A stretch of 64,000 nt of DNA from Torreya grandis (GCA_037957365.1 JARHVA010001425.1:2262501-2326500), one strand, 5' to 3'. Shown: positions 33,395 through 47,249, numbered from the stretch's first letter. Numbers and translations are program-made. The notes: generated by a model from the letters alone, not told the origin.

Positions 33395-34105
33395 TGAAAT
33401 TGGTAATAAAAAATCTTTACATTCTTTCACCCCATGAGTGTAGTATTTGCATCATAAACCTACCTCAAAAAAAATAAAGAAAAATTAATATATTAAAATA
33501 ATTTTTAAATAAACATTCATGGAGGATACTTTAAGCCATATATTTTAATATAAGTGTAATCCATCTTAGAAAACAAATAATTAAAGTTTTTAGATATCTC
33601 AATTTTATACATCACAATGTTTAATTATGGCTACGATGTCATCATAAAATCTCATAGGTTCTTTTAATAGTTTATTACAAATTGTCATTATAAAGTAACT
33701 ATAATAGTGAGGATAATATTTTGTATTCTTAATCCTCATCAGTTTTTTTATAATATTTTTGGGAGTCTTCATGTACAACGTGTAACTCCAAGCTAGTTAA
33801 ATCATGTTAGTACATATAAAAATAAAATAATGAGATATTCATAAAATTACAAGACACATACTAATACTTCATCTATTCACATATTATTTCTTATATTAAT
33901 TTCAACCAATTAAAATAAATAAATTTATGTATAATTTTATGGAATAAAGATGAAATCAATAAAGAATAATTAATGAGGTCCTTTAAATCTTCCCCCAAAA
34001 ACCAATAAAATATAAATTGATTATATTTTAAAATTTTGTATTCAACCTTTACCATAAAAATTATAACTTAAATATCATTTTTAAAGTATTTTTATGAATA
34101 TAATA
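33395..34105. other. AT-rich stretch without a recognised feature
   Basis: Nothing beyond AT-rich background was recognised on either strand. Confidence 0.4.
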
Positions 34106-34109
34106 ATGA

Positions 34110-34815
34110 TAATTTAATTGAGTATTCCCCAAACTAGCCTATCCAAAACTTCTGTTGAAGACCTTCTACTAAAGCTATTTGTTCCCAACCCCAAGCGGAT
34201 CTTTCTAGATGAGGGTACCTCCATGGAGGCCATTGGGAAGTAAAAATTCCTTCTATCTGATGATTTGAAAAAAAATAAAGAGCAGCTCAACAATTTCAAT
34301 AATAGGGTGTATGAAGCTAGATTGACCATAACTAGCCTTATCTAAGAATATAATGCTTTGTATAGACAAGTAGACTCAATTATTTAGTCTTTTGTCCATT
34401 ACATCAAGAAAAACCACTGAAGGTAATGAAGAGCCACCCCCCCCCCCCCACTTGCTTGACATCCCCAACTTGACCCCTATTAAAAAAACCCCTCTGCAGG
34501 TATAAGGTTAGAAAAGGCCATGCATGATCCTCCCAGGTGATGGTGCTGATAAACCTAGAAATAGGATGAGGGTCAAAGCCTCCAAGATCAAGTGGGGAGT
34601 ACCAAAAAAGATATCTAAAGAGGAAAAATAAAAATTAGAGCCCCCCACCTTTGATCTAATTTTATGTTGTTTTATTTCATTACTTATGGGACTTTATAGC
34701 TAAGTTTTTACTATTTTTTATTATTCAGCCTTGGTGGCCTATTAATTTTTTATATAACACTTTTATGATTCCTAGATTCTTGTAAAAACAAGTTATTTAC
34801 CTGATCAAATAAAAA
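34110..34815 (+). pseudogene. Unrecognised coding fossil with 3' tail
   Basis: The plus strand at 34130-34420 reads as protein with three stops: PQTSLSKTSVEDLLLKLFVP, then IFLDEGTSMEAIGK, then DDLKKNKEQLNNFNNRVYEA, then LTITSLI, a stop and EYNALYRQVDSII. The Leu/Asn/Gln/Glu spacing suggests a coiled coil. A Pro run encoded by a 13-base C tract (about 34438-34450) follows. Downstream there is a T-rich stretch and ACCTGATCAAATAAAAAATT near 34800, resembling a polyadenylated 3' end. I do not recognise the family; it may belong to a retroelement-carried extra frame. Confidence 0.35.
34438..34450. repeat. Poly-C tract
   Basis: Thirteen consecutive C residues (line break included) lie in an otherwise AT-rich neighbourhood. 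Confidence 0.85.
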
Positions 34816-35189
34816 ATTATGATTCTAGTAAAAATACAATTTATATACATTTTGTATAAAATAAATATATTTTACATTTAAGTGTCATCAAAACACTATC
34901 AATATATCCAAAATATTATCGTCACTTAAAGAAAGTATCACCCTTCTAGTGTTCCATCATAACTTTATTCACTAAATCATTTTTTTATTTGATAGCTTAA
35001 AAAATGGGTTGATGGGTCCCATACCCTAAAAAATGAAGGAAAACATATTTAGTAATGTTTAATAAAATATAGTGAGATAAAACCTAGAAACTTCTACCAA
35101 AAAGACACCAAAATAAAACAACAAAAAACTAAAGGATACCTAGATCACTAACTAGCTAGTTTGAATCCTTGAACTCAGAGTAAAAGACT

Positions 35190-36330
35190 AGTTTGTTGGT
35201 TTCAATGTTATTTACTTTCTTGTCCTTGCTTCTAGTTCAATTCCAAATCCCCTATGCATTTTATGAGTCTAGCCTCTTATGCTTCATCCTAATGGACTTG
35301 AAATCCTCTATCACTTACTCAATTTCCTTCCTAGTTTCTTCACGACTACCACTATGTGTGGTAATAATCCCATGGGGTGTATACTCAACCATACCATCTT
35401 CTTCCTTGTCCTTGCCTAAAACAAAGTCAAAAATAACCAAAAGACTTTTCAAATTTTCAAACTCATCAATTATTTCCATACACAATAGCTTCTAAATAGT
35501 CACTTTAGTTTGTAGTTTTTCAAAGGCCTATCTGATATCATCTTTCATCTTGAAGTTGAAGAAGGCCCAACCCCTACTAGAAATTGGAGTCACAATTTTA
35601 GGAACCCCATTTTGACCTCTAGATTTGAAATCCCCCTACATGAAGTTAGGACCAGTAAATTCATTTTGGTCCCTTGCATGCTCAATTTCAAGATCTAAGA
35701 ATAAGTCATCCTCTCTTAAAAATATTCATTCTCTTTTGTGATATTGATGGCCTCTATGATGAATTTAGACCATAGGGGTTCTCATTTTTTTACCAAGATC
35801 AAACTGAGACCCTGATGATTTAGGTCCATCAAGGGGTTATATTTGAAATTTGTGATCGATGCTTCTAATGACTTAAGAAAAAAATGGTAAGCTAATAGTA
35901 TGGCCCCTAAAATGGTTAAGGAGAAGGAAATAGTGAGAGAAAATCACTATGTTTCCCTTGTAGCATTATGTACATGATTGTCTATAGACATACATATAAC
36001 CAGTTTTTGGATAAATCTACCCTCATAAACCCTTTATGGTTCAAAGATTTTGGATTTTTTTCTCTTTGCTATAAAAAATGTTGAAAAACTATTTTTTTCT
36101 CTTCTTATCTTTAAATTCCTTCACTCCTGAGTGGTCTATGCTAGTTATTTCACCTATGACCTCTTTAGTGACTAAGAGCCTAAGCCCGTACATGTAAACT
36201 TCCCTATCATTATACCCATGAGTAAAATATCTATATAGTTCTATGTCATGACCAAATAACCTCTCCATATAGGTCTCAAGCCCTCCCTTGATCATATTCT
36301 TCCACATGTGTTCATCCTCCTTCACTTATG
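35190..36330 (-). pseudogene. Unrecognised coding fossil next to the LINE
   Basis: On the minus strand an open stretch (36325-36089) reads WKNMIKGGLETYMERLFGHD, then YFTHGYNDREVYMYGLRLLV, then TKEVIGEITSID. It continues, interrupted by stops, as NIVIFSHYFLLLNHFRGHTI, then LPFFLKSLEASIT, then NPLMDLNHQGLSLILVKK near 35950-35750. Around 35495-35193 it reads EIIDEFENLKSLLVIFDFVL followed by charged text. The order suggests one old protein-coding unit of 350 or more residues, with an N-terminal globular part and a charged C-terminal part. I do not recognise the family. It lies just 3' of the LINE's RNase H on the same strand. Confidence 0.35.
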
Positions 36331-36589
36331 CATAAGAGATTGGCTCAATGCGATCTTGGTCACCTCCTATCCTAGACTATGTGATTATCCTACAATTTTC
36401 ATGGCATGGGTCCTTTGAGATGAAATCATGGGTTATAATGAAGTTGATGTCGTATAAAATATTATATTTTGTTTTAAAATTAATCCATACATGCAAGATA
36501 TTAAGGCATGAATGGGGCATGATGTCCTTACACACGTGAAAGTCTTTCCACTTTTGTTGAGTGTGTTGAAGCATAAATAGACCCATCAT

Positions 36590-37130
36590 ATCACTCAATA
36601 AAATGACCTTTGTCAATATAAATGAAGGGGATAACATCATTAGGTAATGCCTCATCACCTTTCCAATGTTTAATAGATCTACTATAGACCCCTATGTTGG
36701 CTATTTTATCTACACATTTATTTCCATCTCTATACACATGGGTAATTGACACCTCCTTGAAGAAGGTAAGAATTTTTTTGATCTTTAATGGTCCCAATTA
36801 TATTCTAGGAGGATTGAGACAATACTTTTAGGTAGTTAATAATATTCATGGAGTCTCCCTCAACCTCTAAGTACTCCATTCCCAGCTTGACCACAAGTTC
36901 ACTGCCCCAAAAAGTGGCTTTCACTTCTAACACATGGTTTGTTTGGATCCCTAGTCGTCCCATGAAGGTAAGCCTTTAGAGTCCTATGAATATCCTTGAT
37001 AACTCCTCCCACTCCCAACAGACTAGGTTTTCCTTTATCAACTCCATCAAAATTTTGTTTAAACCATAGGGGAGGAGGTTGAATCCACTTGATCTTTGAT
37101 CTATCAATGCATTTCTTGTGAGGATGAGTA
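36590..37130 (-). pseudogene. LINE RNase H domain
   Basis: On the minus strand the text IKWIQPPPLWFKQNFDGVDKG, split here as WIQPPPLWF and KQNFDGVDKG, then GVGGVIKDIHRTLKAYLHGT matches plant RNase H with the catalytic FDG intact. After a frameshift it continues VLEVKATFWGSELVVKLGME and YLEVEGDSMNIINYL (catalytic Glu and second Asp kept). The end, ITHVYRDGNKCVDKIANIGV (36797-36591), matches the HV.RE.N..AD.LAN pattern. This is the last domain of LINE ORF2. Confidence 0.75.
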
Positions 37131-37699
37131 GGGATTTTAGGTTTTAGTTGGTGGATAATCTAGGAAAAAATATGGGAAGTTAGGCCCATCAAAAGATGAA
37201 GCATAAGAGAGCCAATATTATTTTACAAAATCCATAAATTTCTTGAATATGGATGAAAGGTTAGGATTGATGTTATAAAATACTATCAAATTCCTTGATA
37301 TCTAAATGCCCCAAAAGATATGAATAAGGACCAAATTCTACCAATATTTCAATGGTAAAAAATCCCAAGGAGGCACCCATTGATAGATCATATCCTTAAT
37401 GGTTCTAGGTGTAACCCAAGAGTAGTTAGATAGGCTAAAGAAATATTGAAAGATAGAGGCGGTAAAGGAACATGAAATAAAAATATGTTTTATAGATTCA
37501 ACCTACTATTTGCAAAAAAACACATCTATTGGGAGTTAGAATTCTCCTCATAAGATTTTCCACCATAAGGATCTTGTTTTGAGCTACTAGTCAGAAAAAA
37601 CATTGATCTTGGGAATAAGTTTTTTGATCCACAAGAAATTTTAATTCTCTTCAATTTTAGTCTTGTCTCATAGGGAGAGGTAACCATATTTGACTAAGA

Positions 37700-39300
37700 A
37701 TAATCTGCTAGGGTTCACCTTCTAAATAATAACATCTTATTTTGGGAAGATGCTGATGTGAGTGTTCTAAAGTGTGATATTTAAATATTGTCAAAAAAGA
37801 GTTTAGTGCTAGTTTAGATCTTCTTTATGGAGAAGTTTAGACCTTTTTGTATCATCAATTTCCTACCAATAGTCACACAACTTATGACTGATGGTCTCTT
37901 TAAGGTATTCAGACAACTCTGCTATGTGAGGTGAGGAAACTAGTGGGGTTTAGATCCATGGGTCCTACCAAAAATCCACTTTGTTACCTCTAATAATATT
38001 ACATTTTATCCCTCTTCTAAGAATATCCTTCCAAGCTCTCAGTGCTTTCTAAAAGGTTGATCCATTATCAATACCTTCTTTAGCCAGGAATTAGGACCCT
38101 TCCCTAAAATTTAGGTATTTTACCTTGATAAGCCTAGTCAAATAATTGTCTTCCTTGATCACCCTTCATCCTTGCTTTACTAAGAGAGCTTGATTCATAT
38201 ATATCACCCTTCTAAGCCTTAATTCTCCTTTAAAAAAAAGAATACACACTTTGTTCTAGGAAATAAGAGGGAATTTGAATTTATTCTCCATTCCCTTCTA
38301 AAGGAATTCTTCTAAATTTGTTTGATCTATTCTACCACTTTTCCTAGAATAAAAAATAAATAAATGAAGTAAAATAGAATACTTTGTATGAACTCTTGAG
38401 TAATTATATTTTTTTAGCCTAAGACAACAAATTTTATATCCACCCAGATAACTTCCTCTGAATCCTATCAATGAGAGGATTTTAAAATTCTAGTTTCATA
38501 ATTCCATCAAAAAGAGGAATACCAATGTAGGAGGAAAGAAGGTTCTTGATGTCACAACCAATGATCCTAGAAGTCTTTTCTTGTAAATAAGGTGGAGTGT
38601 TGATACAAAAAAGGAACTTTTGAGGAATTTAACACTTTATCCTGACACTATCTCATAAATTTAAAGAATTTTCAATAATTTAACTTTAAAAACTAAATAT
38701 TCTCCCATTATCAGAGTGTCATCCATAAATTATTGGTGGGTGATAGGTTTGGTGTTTGGAGCCACTTAGATTACCTTGATTATCATGGAAGTTCTAGCCA
38801 TGTCAATGATCCTGCTTAAGGTTCTAGCCATTAAGATAAAAAAGTATGGAGGTAGATGGTCTCCTTATTTGATACCTCTACATATTGAGAAAAAACCTTT
38901 GGGAATCCCATTGATAATCATTAAATACATGGGGGTGGAAATGAAGGAGGTTATTAGGTTTATGTTAACCTAATTAAACCTAAACTTTTGCAGGATTCTA
39001 TCCAAAAACTACCAAAAAACTCTATCATAAGCTTTATTCATATCTAATTTGAGAAACATACCTTGTTGAGAAGAATTAGCCACCAAATGAATAGTTTCAT
39101 GGTCAATAATGATTTTATCCAAAAAAAATCTATTGAACACAAAATCCCCTTGTTTTTCCATAATAAAATTTTCAAGCAATGTTTGATTTATTGAAGACAA
39201 ACCTTTCATGTAGATTTTGTAAAAAGTGGAATAAAGACTAATCAGCATAAAATCCTTTAATTACTTTTCCCCCTGCTTCTTCAAGATGAGAACTAGAAAG
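37700..39300 (-). pseudogene. LINE reverse transcriptase
   Basis: On the minus strand the open stretch 39248-39009 reads INQTLLENFIMEKQGDFVFN, then IIIDHETIHLVANSS, then GMFLKLDMNKAYDRVFW. This is the RT finger/palm region with motif A (LD.NKAYDR) intact. Motif C reads FMDD at about 38724-38735, a variant of the usual FADD, followed by TLIMGE-like text and the downstream pattern ending SLVV near 38550. Stops are frequent between and after these motifs. The enzyme copies element RNA at the nicked target in autonomous LINEs; this copy is dead. Confidence 0.75.
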
Positions 39301-39899
39301 GTTTTGTTAAATTATTGAAGTATGGTTATGGATTTAAAAAATTCATTTACATCCAAGCAAACTTTGTTTTAGATGATATCCTAAAAAACTTGAAAGAAGA
39401 ACAGGGGAAAATTGTTAGGGCCAAGGGCTATATCCCCTTACAAAGAGAAGATAACAGATCTAATTTCTTCATCTAAGGGAGGAGAAATAATGGTGGCATT
39501 ATCTTCTTGGTAAATAACTCCTTGAATAATATTAACCACATATTCTTCTAATTAAGCATCCTGAGATTAAACATAGGCCAAAAGATTTTTATAGAAGTCA
39601 ATAATTTATCACTCGATGTCTTTTTATTCTGTATACTAGTTACCATCTTCTCCCTTAAATTTTTGAGATTAAATTATACTAGAGATTCCTAGAAGTTGAG
39701 AGATGGAAGTACTTAGTGTTCTTATTGCCTTCATTGAGCCAAGTCTTCCTTAATTTTTTACACCAGTAAGTTTTTTCCTTAGCTTCTAAGTTATGGTAAA
39801 GACTTAAATTTTCCTTTTCTTTTGAATGTAGGGGGTGGATCCAAAAGTATTTATTACCTCTTTGATTCTACTAATATCCTCCTCAGTTTTACATTTTTG

Positions 39900-40805
39900 G
39901 TGAAAATATATTCCTAAAAAACTTCCATGTTCCATATCTTGAGTTTAAACTTAACATGTTTAAGTTTCATGGAAAGTATATACATAACAGATCCTTAAAC
40001 CAAGAACTTCCACCATTTATTTAGAGAATCCTCTAGGATATAATTGGAAATACACATTTTTTAAAATCTAAAAGGGGTACTTTTATCTTTGAACATCTTT
40101 TTACTAGAGAACACTAGTGGGTTATGATCAAATCTGATCCTTAAAAGACAAGAGAGGGAGCTGGTAGAATGTAAATTCTATTGAAAATAAACTAAAAACC
40201 TATTGATGCTAACTTGAATGATATTTTCACCCAATATCCTATTTGACCAGGTGAAAGGATTGCCTTTTAATTCAACATTAATTTGCTCCACTTCTATAAT
40301 AAACTCACTAAAATCTAGCATGCTATCATTGAGGGAAAAAATTCCCCCTTTATTTTCCCCCAAGGATAAAGGAGAATTGAAATCCCCTACCACCATCTAT
40401 TTTTGATCCTAGAAATGTTTAATAATCTCAATTATATCCTACCATAATTTCTCTAATCATTCTTGGAATTTGAAGTGTACACATTAGTAAGAACCTAGTT
40501 TTTTTTAATGCAAGTTTCTTCAAAAAATACCATGATATGAGAATTAGTCTCTAAAAGGATGATTTCTTCCAAAATAATTATATCCTAAAAAACCACAATC
40601 CCCCTGAGGATCCACAATAACAATTTCTACTGCACAAATCTTTATCCCAAACATTATCTTTATTTTTCAAAAAAAACCCATAGGCATTTTTGTTTTTTGG
40701 ATAATTAGAATATCAGGTTTATGATTAAGAACCATATTTCTAGTCAACCTTTGTTTCCTAGGGTTATTCAACCCCCTTATGTTCTAGGAGATGATATTCA
40801 TTTCT
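39900..40805 (-). pseudogene. LINE APE-type endonuclease
   Basis: On the minus strand the domain starts at about 40803 with MNIIS, a stop in place of the conserved Trp, then NIRGLNNPRKQRLTRNMVLN and HKPDILIIQKTKM. The usual QETK motif reads QKTK, so the metal-binding catalytic Glu is Lys. Farther on, an open stretch (40396-40178) reads MVVGDFNSPLSLGENKGGIF and VELKGNPFTWSNR, matching the GDFN and FTW(S)N motifs. This domain nicks target DNA in LINEs. The loss of Trp and Glu makes this copy inactive. Confidence 0.8.
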
Positions 40806-40999
40806 TATTTCTTATAAAATTTCTAAGGTTCATTTATTTACCCTTTGATACTTATTTATCAATTTCTTCTTTTTTGGAATTTTGATTAGTTAGTCTACCT
40901 AAATATTTTAGTTCTTCTCTAACTTCAGCCTTTTTCTTACCCTTTTTTGGTTGGACTTTCATCCATTTTTCCTAGCCATTTCCTTGATTATCTCAAAAC

Positions 41000-42380
41000 T
41001 ATCAATTTTGTTAATTGAAGAACATTGACATTCACAAGGGAAGAAGGGCTTAAACAACCTAGAATATATGATTGGGGTTAGAAGAACCTGAGTAGGTAGA
41101 AGTTCTTGAAGGGCCAAATCCTTATCAAGAAATAAAGTTTCATAAGATATGGTATAGGGTAAGTCTTCCTAGGTGTCTTCTTGTCATTCCTTGAGAGATG
41201 GAGAAGGAGAAATAGGAGAGGCAAACACTGCTTTGGCTAAAATATCCCCCAATGTTTCTGTAACCATGATTTCCTCAACCACCTTTAGAGTAACTAGAGC
41301 CTTAGGGTCAATAGTAGCCATGGCCTTTGATTCTGAACTAGCATGAGAAGGGCTATGAATCTTTAGGGTAGAAGATGGCCTAGAGGGGGTTTAACTAAAA
41401 ATGTTTTCCCTAAGCTAAGAGGAGCTAGATTGGGTTTGGGAGGAGGTAAAGAGGGAAATTTGAGAGGGGAGGGGGAATTATTAATTTGATTAATAGGGAG
41501 ATGGTGAGAAGGGTTCTAAGAAGAAGGTTTCTTAACTTAGTGAGGAGTAGGGGAAGGGATGGCTTCTTCATCAATGGGAAATTTTTAGATGAGTGATTTA
41601 GTACATCATAAGTTTTGTAGATTTTTAAATCCCTTTTGAATTCTATGCATTGGTTTTAGACCCCATATTTTTAGATTTTATATTGATGGAGTGAATTAGG
41701 TTTTTATCATCTAGGATGAACACACAAACATTGGGAAGCCAAGAGACTACGTATATATGTGTTCATAGGGTTGATAGAGATTGGTTGGCTGAGGGCCCTA
41801 GCAATTCCCAAAATAACCTCTAGCCCCAAAATTCTAAAGGTAACTTTGGTAGTTTCACCTAGATAGGTATGTCTTCCATGATGACACTATCTATATTAAA
41901 TCTTTCCTTTCACTTTCAAAGACTATGGATTTACCCATAAACCATGGCCTTTGGTGAGAATCCTAATGTAATCTTCAAAATGAGAAAGATTAATCAAGAA
42001 AAAAATTGAAGCATAGAAATGATATCAATCTTGCCTATAGGTCCCCATTTAAAATTACCCCACTTATGAAAAGATTAAATATTTGGCCTAAAGTTACTAA
42101 GTTTAGACAAAAGAGAGTTTAATAGTAAAGAATCAATATTCTCTATAACAAAGTTTAGAACCTCAAGACATACCTCATTTTTATCACTAGATGGAACTAG
42201 GAAGGAATCTTCTAAAGGTTTTTTGATGGGATGCTCATTGACCACTAAATCATCTCATGAGATGGTTCATATTCACATAATCATAATTACAAGCACTTTA
42301 AAATATTTCCTCATGAAATGTTACTAATCGAGACATAATTTCCCTTGATATTCCAAGGTCTGAACCATTTGAAAAAGGAA
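41000..42380 (-). pseudogene. LINE ORF1 (DUF4283-like)
   Basis: On the minus strand at about 42250-41700 the text reads LEVLNFVIENIDSLLLNSLL, then KLSNFRPNI, a stop, WGNFKWGPIGKIDIISMLQF, matching the ORF1 DUF4283 pattern (W....W.P.G...I..M...FF...F). About 41000-41600 is Pro/Ser-rich text (for example NNSPSPLKFPSLPPPKPNLA), the usual linker after the domain. No intact zinc knuckle was seen. ORF1 proteins bind element RNA. Confidence 0.6.
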
Positions 42381-44130
42381 GCGATTTTTTCTTTTATATT
42401 AGGAATAATAGAAAAATATTTGAAATTCACTATATTTATTGCAATCATTAACACCACACCACATTTATATTATGATCTCCTTTTGGTTGACATGTAATTT
42501 TGATATAACATTGTCATGTGTGATTTATTACAACTTGACATAGTGAAATGTAGTAGTGAGTTTATTTTAACATTAAATAATACATTTTTTCTATAAATTA
42601 GTAAAATATTGTAAATGGTGCATTTATATATTAAAAAAAACACCTTCACTTATCTAAAAATGTAGTCTCTTTCAACACCTGATATTTAAATTTAAATTTT
42701 GTCAAGGTGGTTTTCATCAATGGAAAATAAAGTTATGGATATTACATGTCATTTAACTTAAGCCTATTGGTTTTTATATGTAAATGTAAATGAAAGACCA
42801 TTTGAATTAATGTTTTTTACAAGTAATAATATTTAATAAATCCTTATCTTAATATGTTTTTTTGGAATATTCACGTAAATATAAGACCACCAAAATTTAT
42901 GATTTTTGTATGGGTTAGATTTTATTAAATATTCACATGTCCAGTTAGATTAGACCAAATTTTATTCTTAACTAATAGTTAAAATTAATCTATGTTCTTT
43001 TAGTTATTTAGGGAATTATATGATGAATCAAGGGTCTTAAAAAAATGGTCAATTAAAATTCAAGAAGGATTGAGGTAATCCTTTGAATGATTAATTTGTT
43101 TTACCAAATTAATTTAAAAAAATTGTTTTTATTAATTTTAAGATGATCTTCATGTAGTAATTACCCTAACACATTTAATCTTTGTATTTTTGGTAATAAT
43201 TACAAGGAAAAATAACCCACAACCCAAGTACCACATATAAATTAAGTAATTTATCACACCTCTAATTAAATCTAGCATATGAATAATCTAGATATACCTA
43301 TATGATATCAATGAAGTTATACAATAAGTCAAGGGAACACCACAAAAAAAATAGTTTATAGTCCATTATAACACTATAAATAATTTATAAATATCCATAA
43401 GTATTTTAATTATTAATTCTAATCTACATTATATTTATCAAGTCATAGAGATGTTTTAGCTATACACATAATAATATCATTTTTATGTCACCATTTTTCA
43501 ATTATCATTAGTGTATGTCATGCCTCCATGATATTTTTAAATTACATATAAATTTCACTTTTTAATATGCACATTCATATCCTTCACTTTCCATTATCCA
43601 ACTATAAATTAAAACATATGGGGGAGCCATGAATGTAATATTTATCAAGTTATAAGAAGAAAACTATTGGCCCCGCATCCCCAAGAAAACATCCTCTTGA
43701 GGAATATGATTTTATATCATCACAATGACTAAAATTTTGAGGATTATTCAATACTTATAGAGGATAAATAAATACTATTCAATTGGTACCACATGACTAG
43801 TCAGGGATAAATTAATGAGATTGGCCTTGTTCATAGTTTTAGCATCCTTAAGAAATAATCAAAAAATTATGCTAAAAAGGGATATTTAAGATAAAATGGG
43901 AAAGTTTCACATGAGGTTTTCACTAAAAACATTAATAAGTAAATATTCTCTTTCTCACAATTGGGAGTAAGTATAAAAGGAAAAAAAGAAGAGGTGGTTT
44001 TACCCAAGCTTCCATAATCTTGTTACATACTCACTAGTACCAATATTTCTAGGTGATAAACCTTAATTATTTCTAAAGTAAATCTTTGAAATCAATTTAA
44101 TGTGACCTTTAGAAAATCAAAATTTTCAAG
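42381..44130. other. AT-rich stretch between the LINE and element C
   Basis: No gene, RNA or element boundary was recognised on either strand. Confidence 0.4.
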
Positions 44131-46003
44131 TCTCATATCTTGATTTTTCTCTAGATGAGTAATCTATTTGATCCATGCATTATTATAGTTGATTAGTTGA
44201 CTTAGTAATATTTGATTAATCTTGATGATATATGTTAATTATGGAATAGTTTGCATTCCTTAATTTATTTGATTAATTTGTAATGAATTAGTAGTAATTT
44301 TATATTATGTGTATTGTGATTGTGTTTATACAACATTAGTTTATGGATATAATGTTGTTTTGGGATAAATACCTTCATTATTGTGAGGTAGATGTATAAC
44401 ATATTCTTCCCTTAGAGTATGATGGAGGGAAAGTATCATCGAAGAGGGTGGTTAGATGGAGACATTGGGGGCTGACAGAGAATGAATCTAGAAACCCTTA
44501 CACACATCACTTAAAATATCATTTTTCATAATAAATTATTTGATATAGATATCATAGCATGTTTTGTGTACTTTTATCTTAGGTGATTGTTATTATGCTT
44601 TCTAGTATAGTCTTGATTGTTGATAATGATCATATGATTTTTTTCTAGTTTTGTGATCATACAAGTTTAGCTTACATAATGAACTTATTTGACTAAATGA
44701 GTGAGTTCAGTTATGTTTTACTTACATTATTGTGTTGTTAAGTAAGGTTGTATAATGTTACGATATGATGACATTCTATTATTATTAATTATCTATAAAG
44801 TTTAGATTATAATAATAATTAAAGATTATTATTATTATTATTATTATTATTATAATATAAGATAAATCTTTATGTCAAAATATATGAATATCATTATTTT
44901 TAAATACATTTGTATTCGATTAAATATTGACCCAAGGTTTATTTTTAAAGATTGTGAATACATTATTTTTATAATTAAATGAATTAATAATCATTGTATA
45001 TATTATAGGGGATAATATAGTCATGTGGAACTATAATCTAGTAATATCTAAAGGTATTATAATGTGATAGAATCTATATTTTATAGTATTGGTTGAAGGT
45101 CATTGCATGGGAATAGTTAGTCATCGATTAGATTTTAGAATCTGCATGGAATAGAGATTGGAAACAAATTGATTAAGGTTTAATGGTTAATAATTATTTG
45201 TAATCATATGTATTTTAAAAATAATATAAAATGATTTTTATATAAGCCTCGATATGATTAGGTTTACTAATCATCCATTGACTTTGGTTAAGATTCTTTT
45301 TGAGGAAAACATGGAGGATACTTCATTTGCATGGTGATGGGCTATGGAAAGTTGTTAAGTAATTTTTGCATTCATTTAAATATTCAATTGAAATGGCCAT
45401 TAATGAGGGGAAGGAAAATAATGAAAAAGACTAAGAATAAATAAGGATAATGGTGGGAAGAGAGACACAACTCATGGTATAGAGGAGAGAGTTGTAAAGT
45501 GTAAGGAAGGTGAAAACTTGAAGGAAAGAGGAAGGAATGCAATTAGTTTCATTGGCAGACACATTTAGGTTTTGTATTTTAATTGTCATGTGGATATTGT
45601 AGGGGTTTTTCAAATAAAGTGTTGGGTTAATGGTTTTTCTATGTTTTAAATCTAGAGATTTTGAGTGGAATGTGGAGCCCTATGGATGGCTTGGCCTACA
45701 CAAAAACCCACCTTTAACTTAGAGAAACCCTAAGGTTGAGGGTTAAGCCATAGATATGCCTAGAATGTTAAGCTTTTATGAAACTTGTCCTAAACTCTCT
45801 TAGTTAAAAAAAACTATGTACATTAGAAAAGAACTAGCCTTGATGTATATATATTTGTGGCTCAAACTAGATTGTTCAAATTCGTTGTATATATTCATTT
45901 GGGTATTTGATATACGAATTGAAAGTTAGGTTAGTGATTAAAATTTGACTATGTATACATCATTGGTCTTTAGGTGTAAAATGAGGAATTTCATTATATG
46001 GAA

Positions 46004-46004
46004 T

Positions 46005-46050
<46 letters not shown>
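46004..46050. repeat. AT microsatellite
   Basis: An uninterrupted AT dinucleotide run of about 46 bases within the element C LTR. Confidence 0.85.
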
Positions 46051-46053
<3 letters not shown>

Positions 46054-47074
46054 TAAAACTAAAGGGCATATATATATTTGTATGTGTGTTCTTGAATTAG
46101 ATTAGGAGTGTTTCATGTGATACTGAGTTCATATACATTTATATGTACAACCCTATTCTTGACTATATACATATACACTTTATTAACTATGTACATATAC
46201 ATTTATGAGTTAATCTATGATATTTGGTTGTGTGTTTATACATTTAAATATAACCTTATATTGTGAATTTGTTAGGATTTTTGGAGGGTAGTTATAATAC
46301 ATTATGTACATACTTGTATATGTAAATTAGGGGTTGAGATTCAATTGTGTTGATTTTAATAAAAACACCTATAGGTTTCAATAATATAGTTGTACTATTA
46401 AATTTTGTAATGAAAGTATGTGTGTGTGTGTGTTCATATGGCTTTGTGAAATTTGTCAGTTAGTCATCTTGAAGAACCCAGGTATGGGTAGGAGGATGGA
46501 TGTGTGTGAACTATGTTGCGGTTCTATATGAAGACCAAACTTAGTTTTGCTATTGATTTCATAATTTTTTATATGATCTTAATGTGTTCAGAATTATACT
46601 CAAATAAAGATGATTGTGTATTTTGAAATTATCTTTCAAAATATAAATAGTTTAAATCTAGTCAATTAAGAAATTAAGCATAAAAAATTATTTAAAGTCA
46701 TTTAGACTATTTTATAGGATTATATGGATGACCCATATGTGGATTAGTCAAATGTGTCTTTATATTAAATTTTATTCACTTGATTTTATGAAATTTGCAA
46801 TATGATTGAACTAGGAATGTTTTTGTTAAATAGAACAAAACATATGATTGGTTGTAAGTTACATTTAGATTTTATGAAAGTCCAGATGTTTGTTTTAAAC
46901 AAGTGTAAATGTGGGGAAATTATCTAGTTTCTAAAAAAGGGCTATGGGGATATTTTATGGATTGGATGTATACATTATAGTATATGGAATACTCTAAGTC
47001 ATGGATAGCAGATATCTACTTAGAATAGTCTAGATATAATAAATAATTGTATTATATTAAAAATGTTTTAGGTA

Positions 47075-47175
47075 TATATATATATATATAAACATGATTT
47101 TGGACTATGTAATAAATTTGAACATATTATACCATTTATGTGTGTGTGTGTGTGTGATACTTTATTTTATTATGC

Positions 47176-47249
<74 letters not shown>

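Larger units (their letters stand above)
36500..42380 (-). mobile_element. Near full-length decayed L1-type LINE
   Basis: Reading the minus strand from about 42380, the order is ORF1 (DUF4283-like), APE-type endonuclease, reverse transcriptase and RNase H, the order of plant L1 elements. The span of about 5.9 kb is near the usual 6-6.5 kb. Stops and frameshifts occur throughout. I could not fix either end or find a target-site duplication. Confidence 0.75.

Noticed and set aside
35193..35495. 100-codon hydrophobic open frame on the plus strand
   Set aside because: The minus strand reads as a charged protein continuing the fossil at 35190-36330, so the plus frame is probably its shadow.
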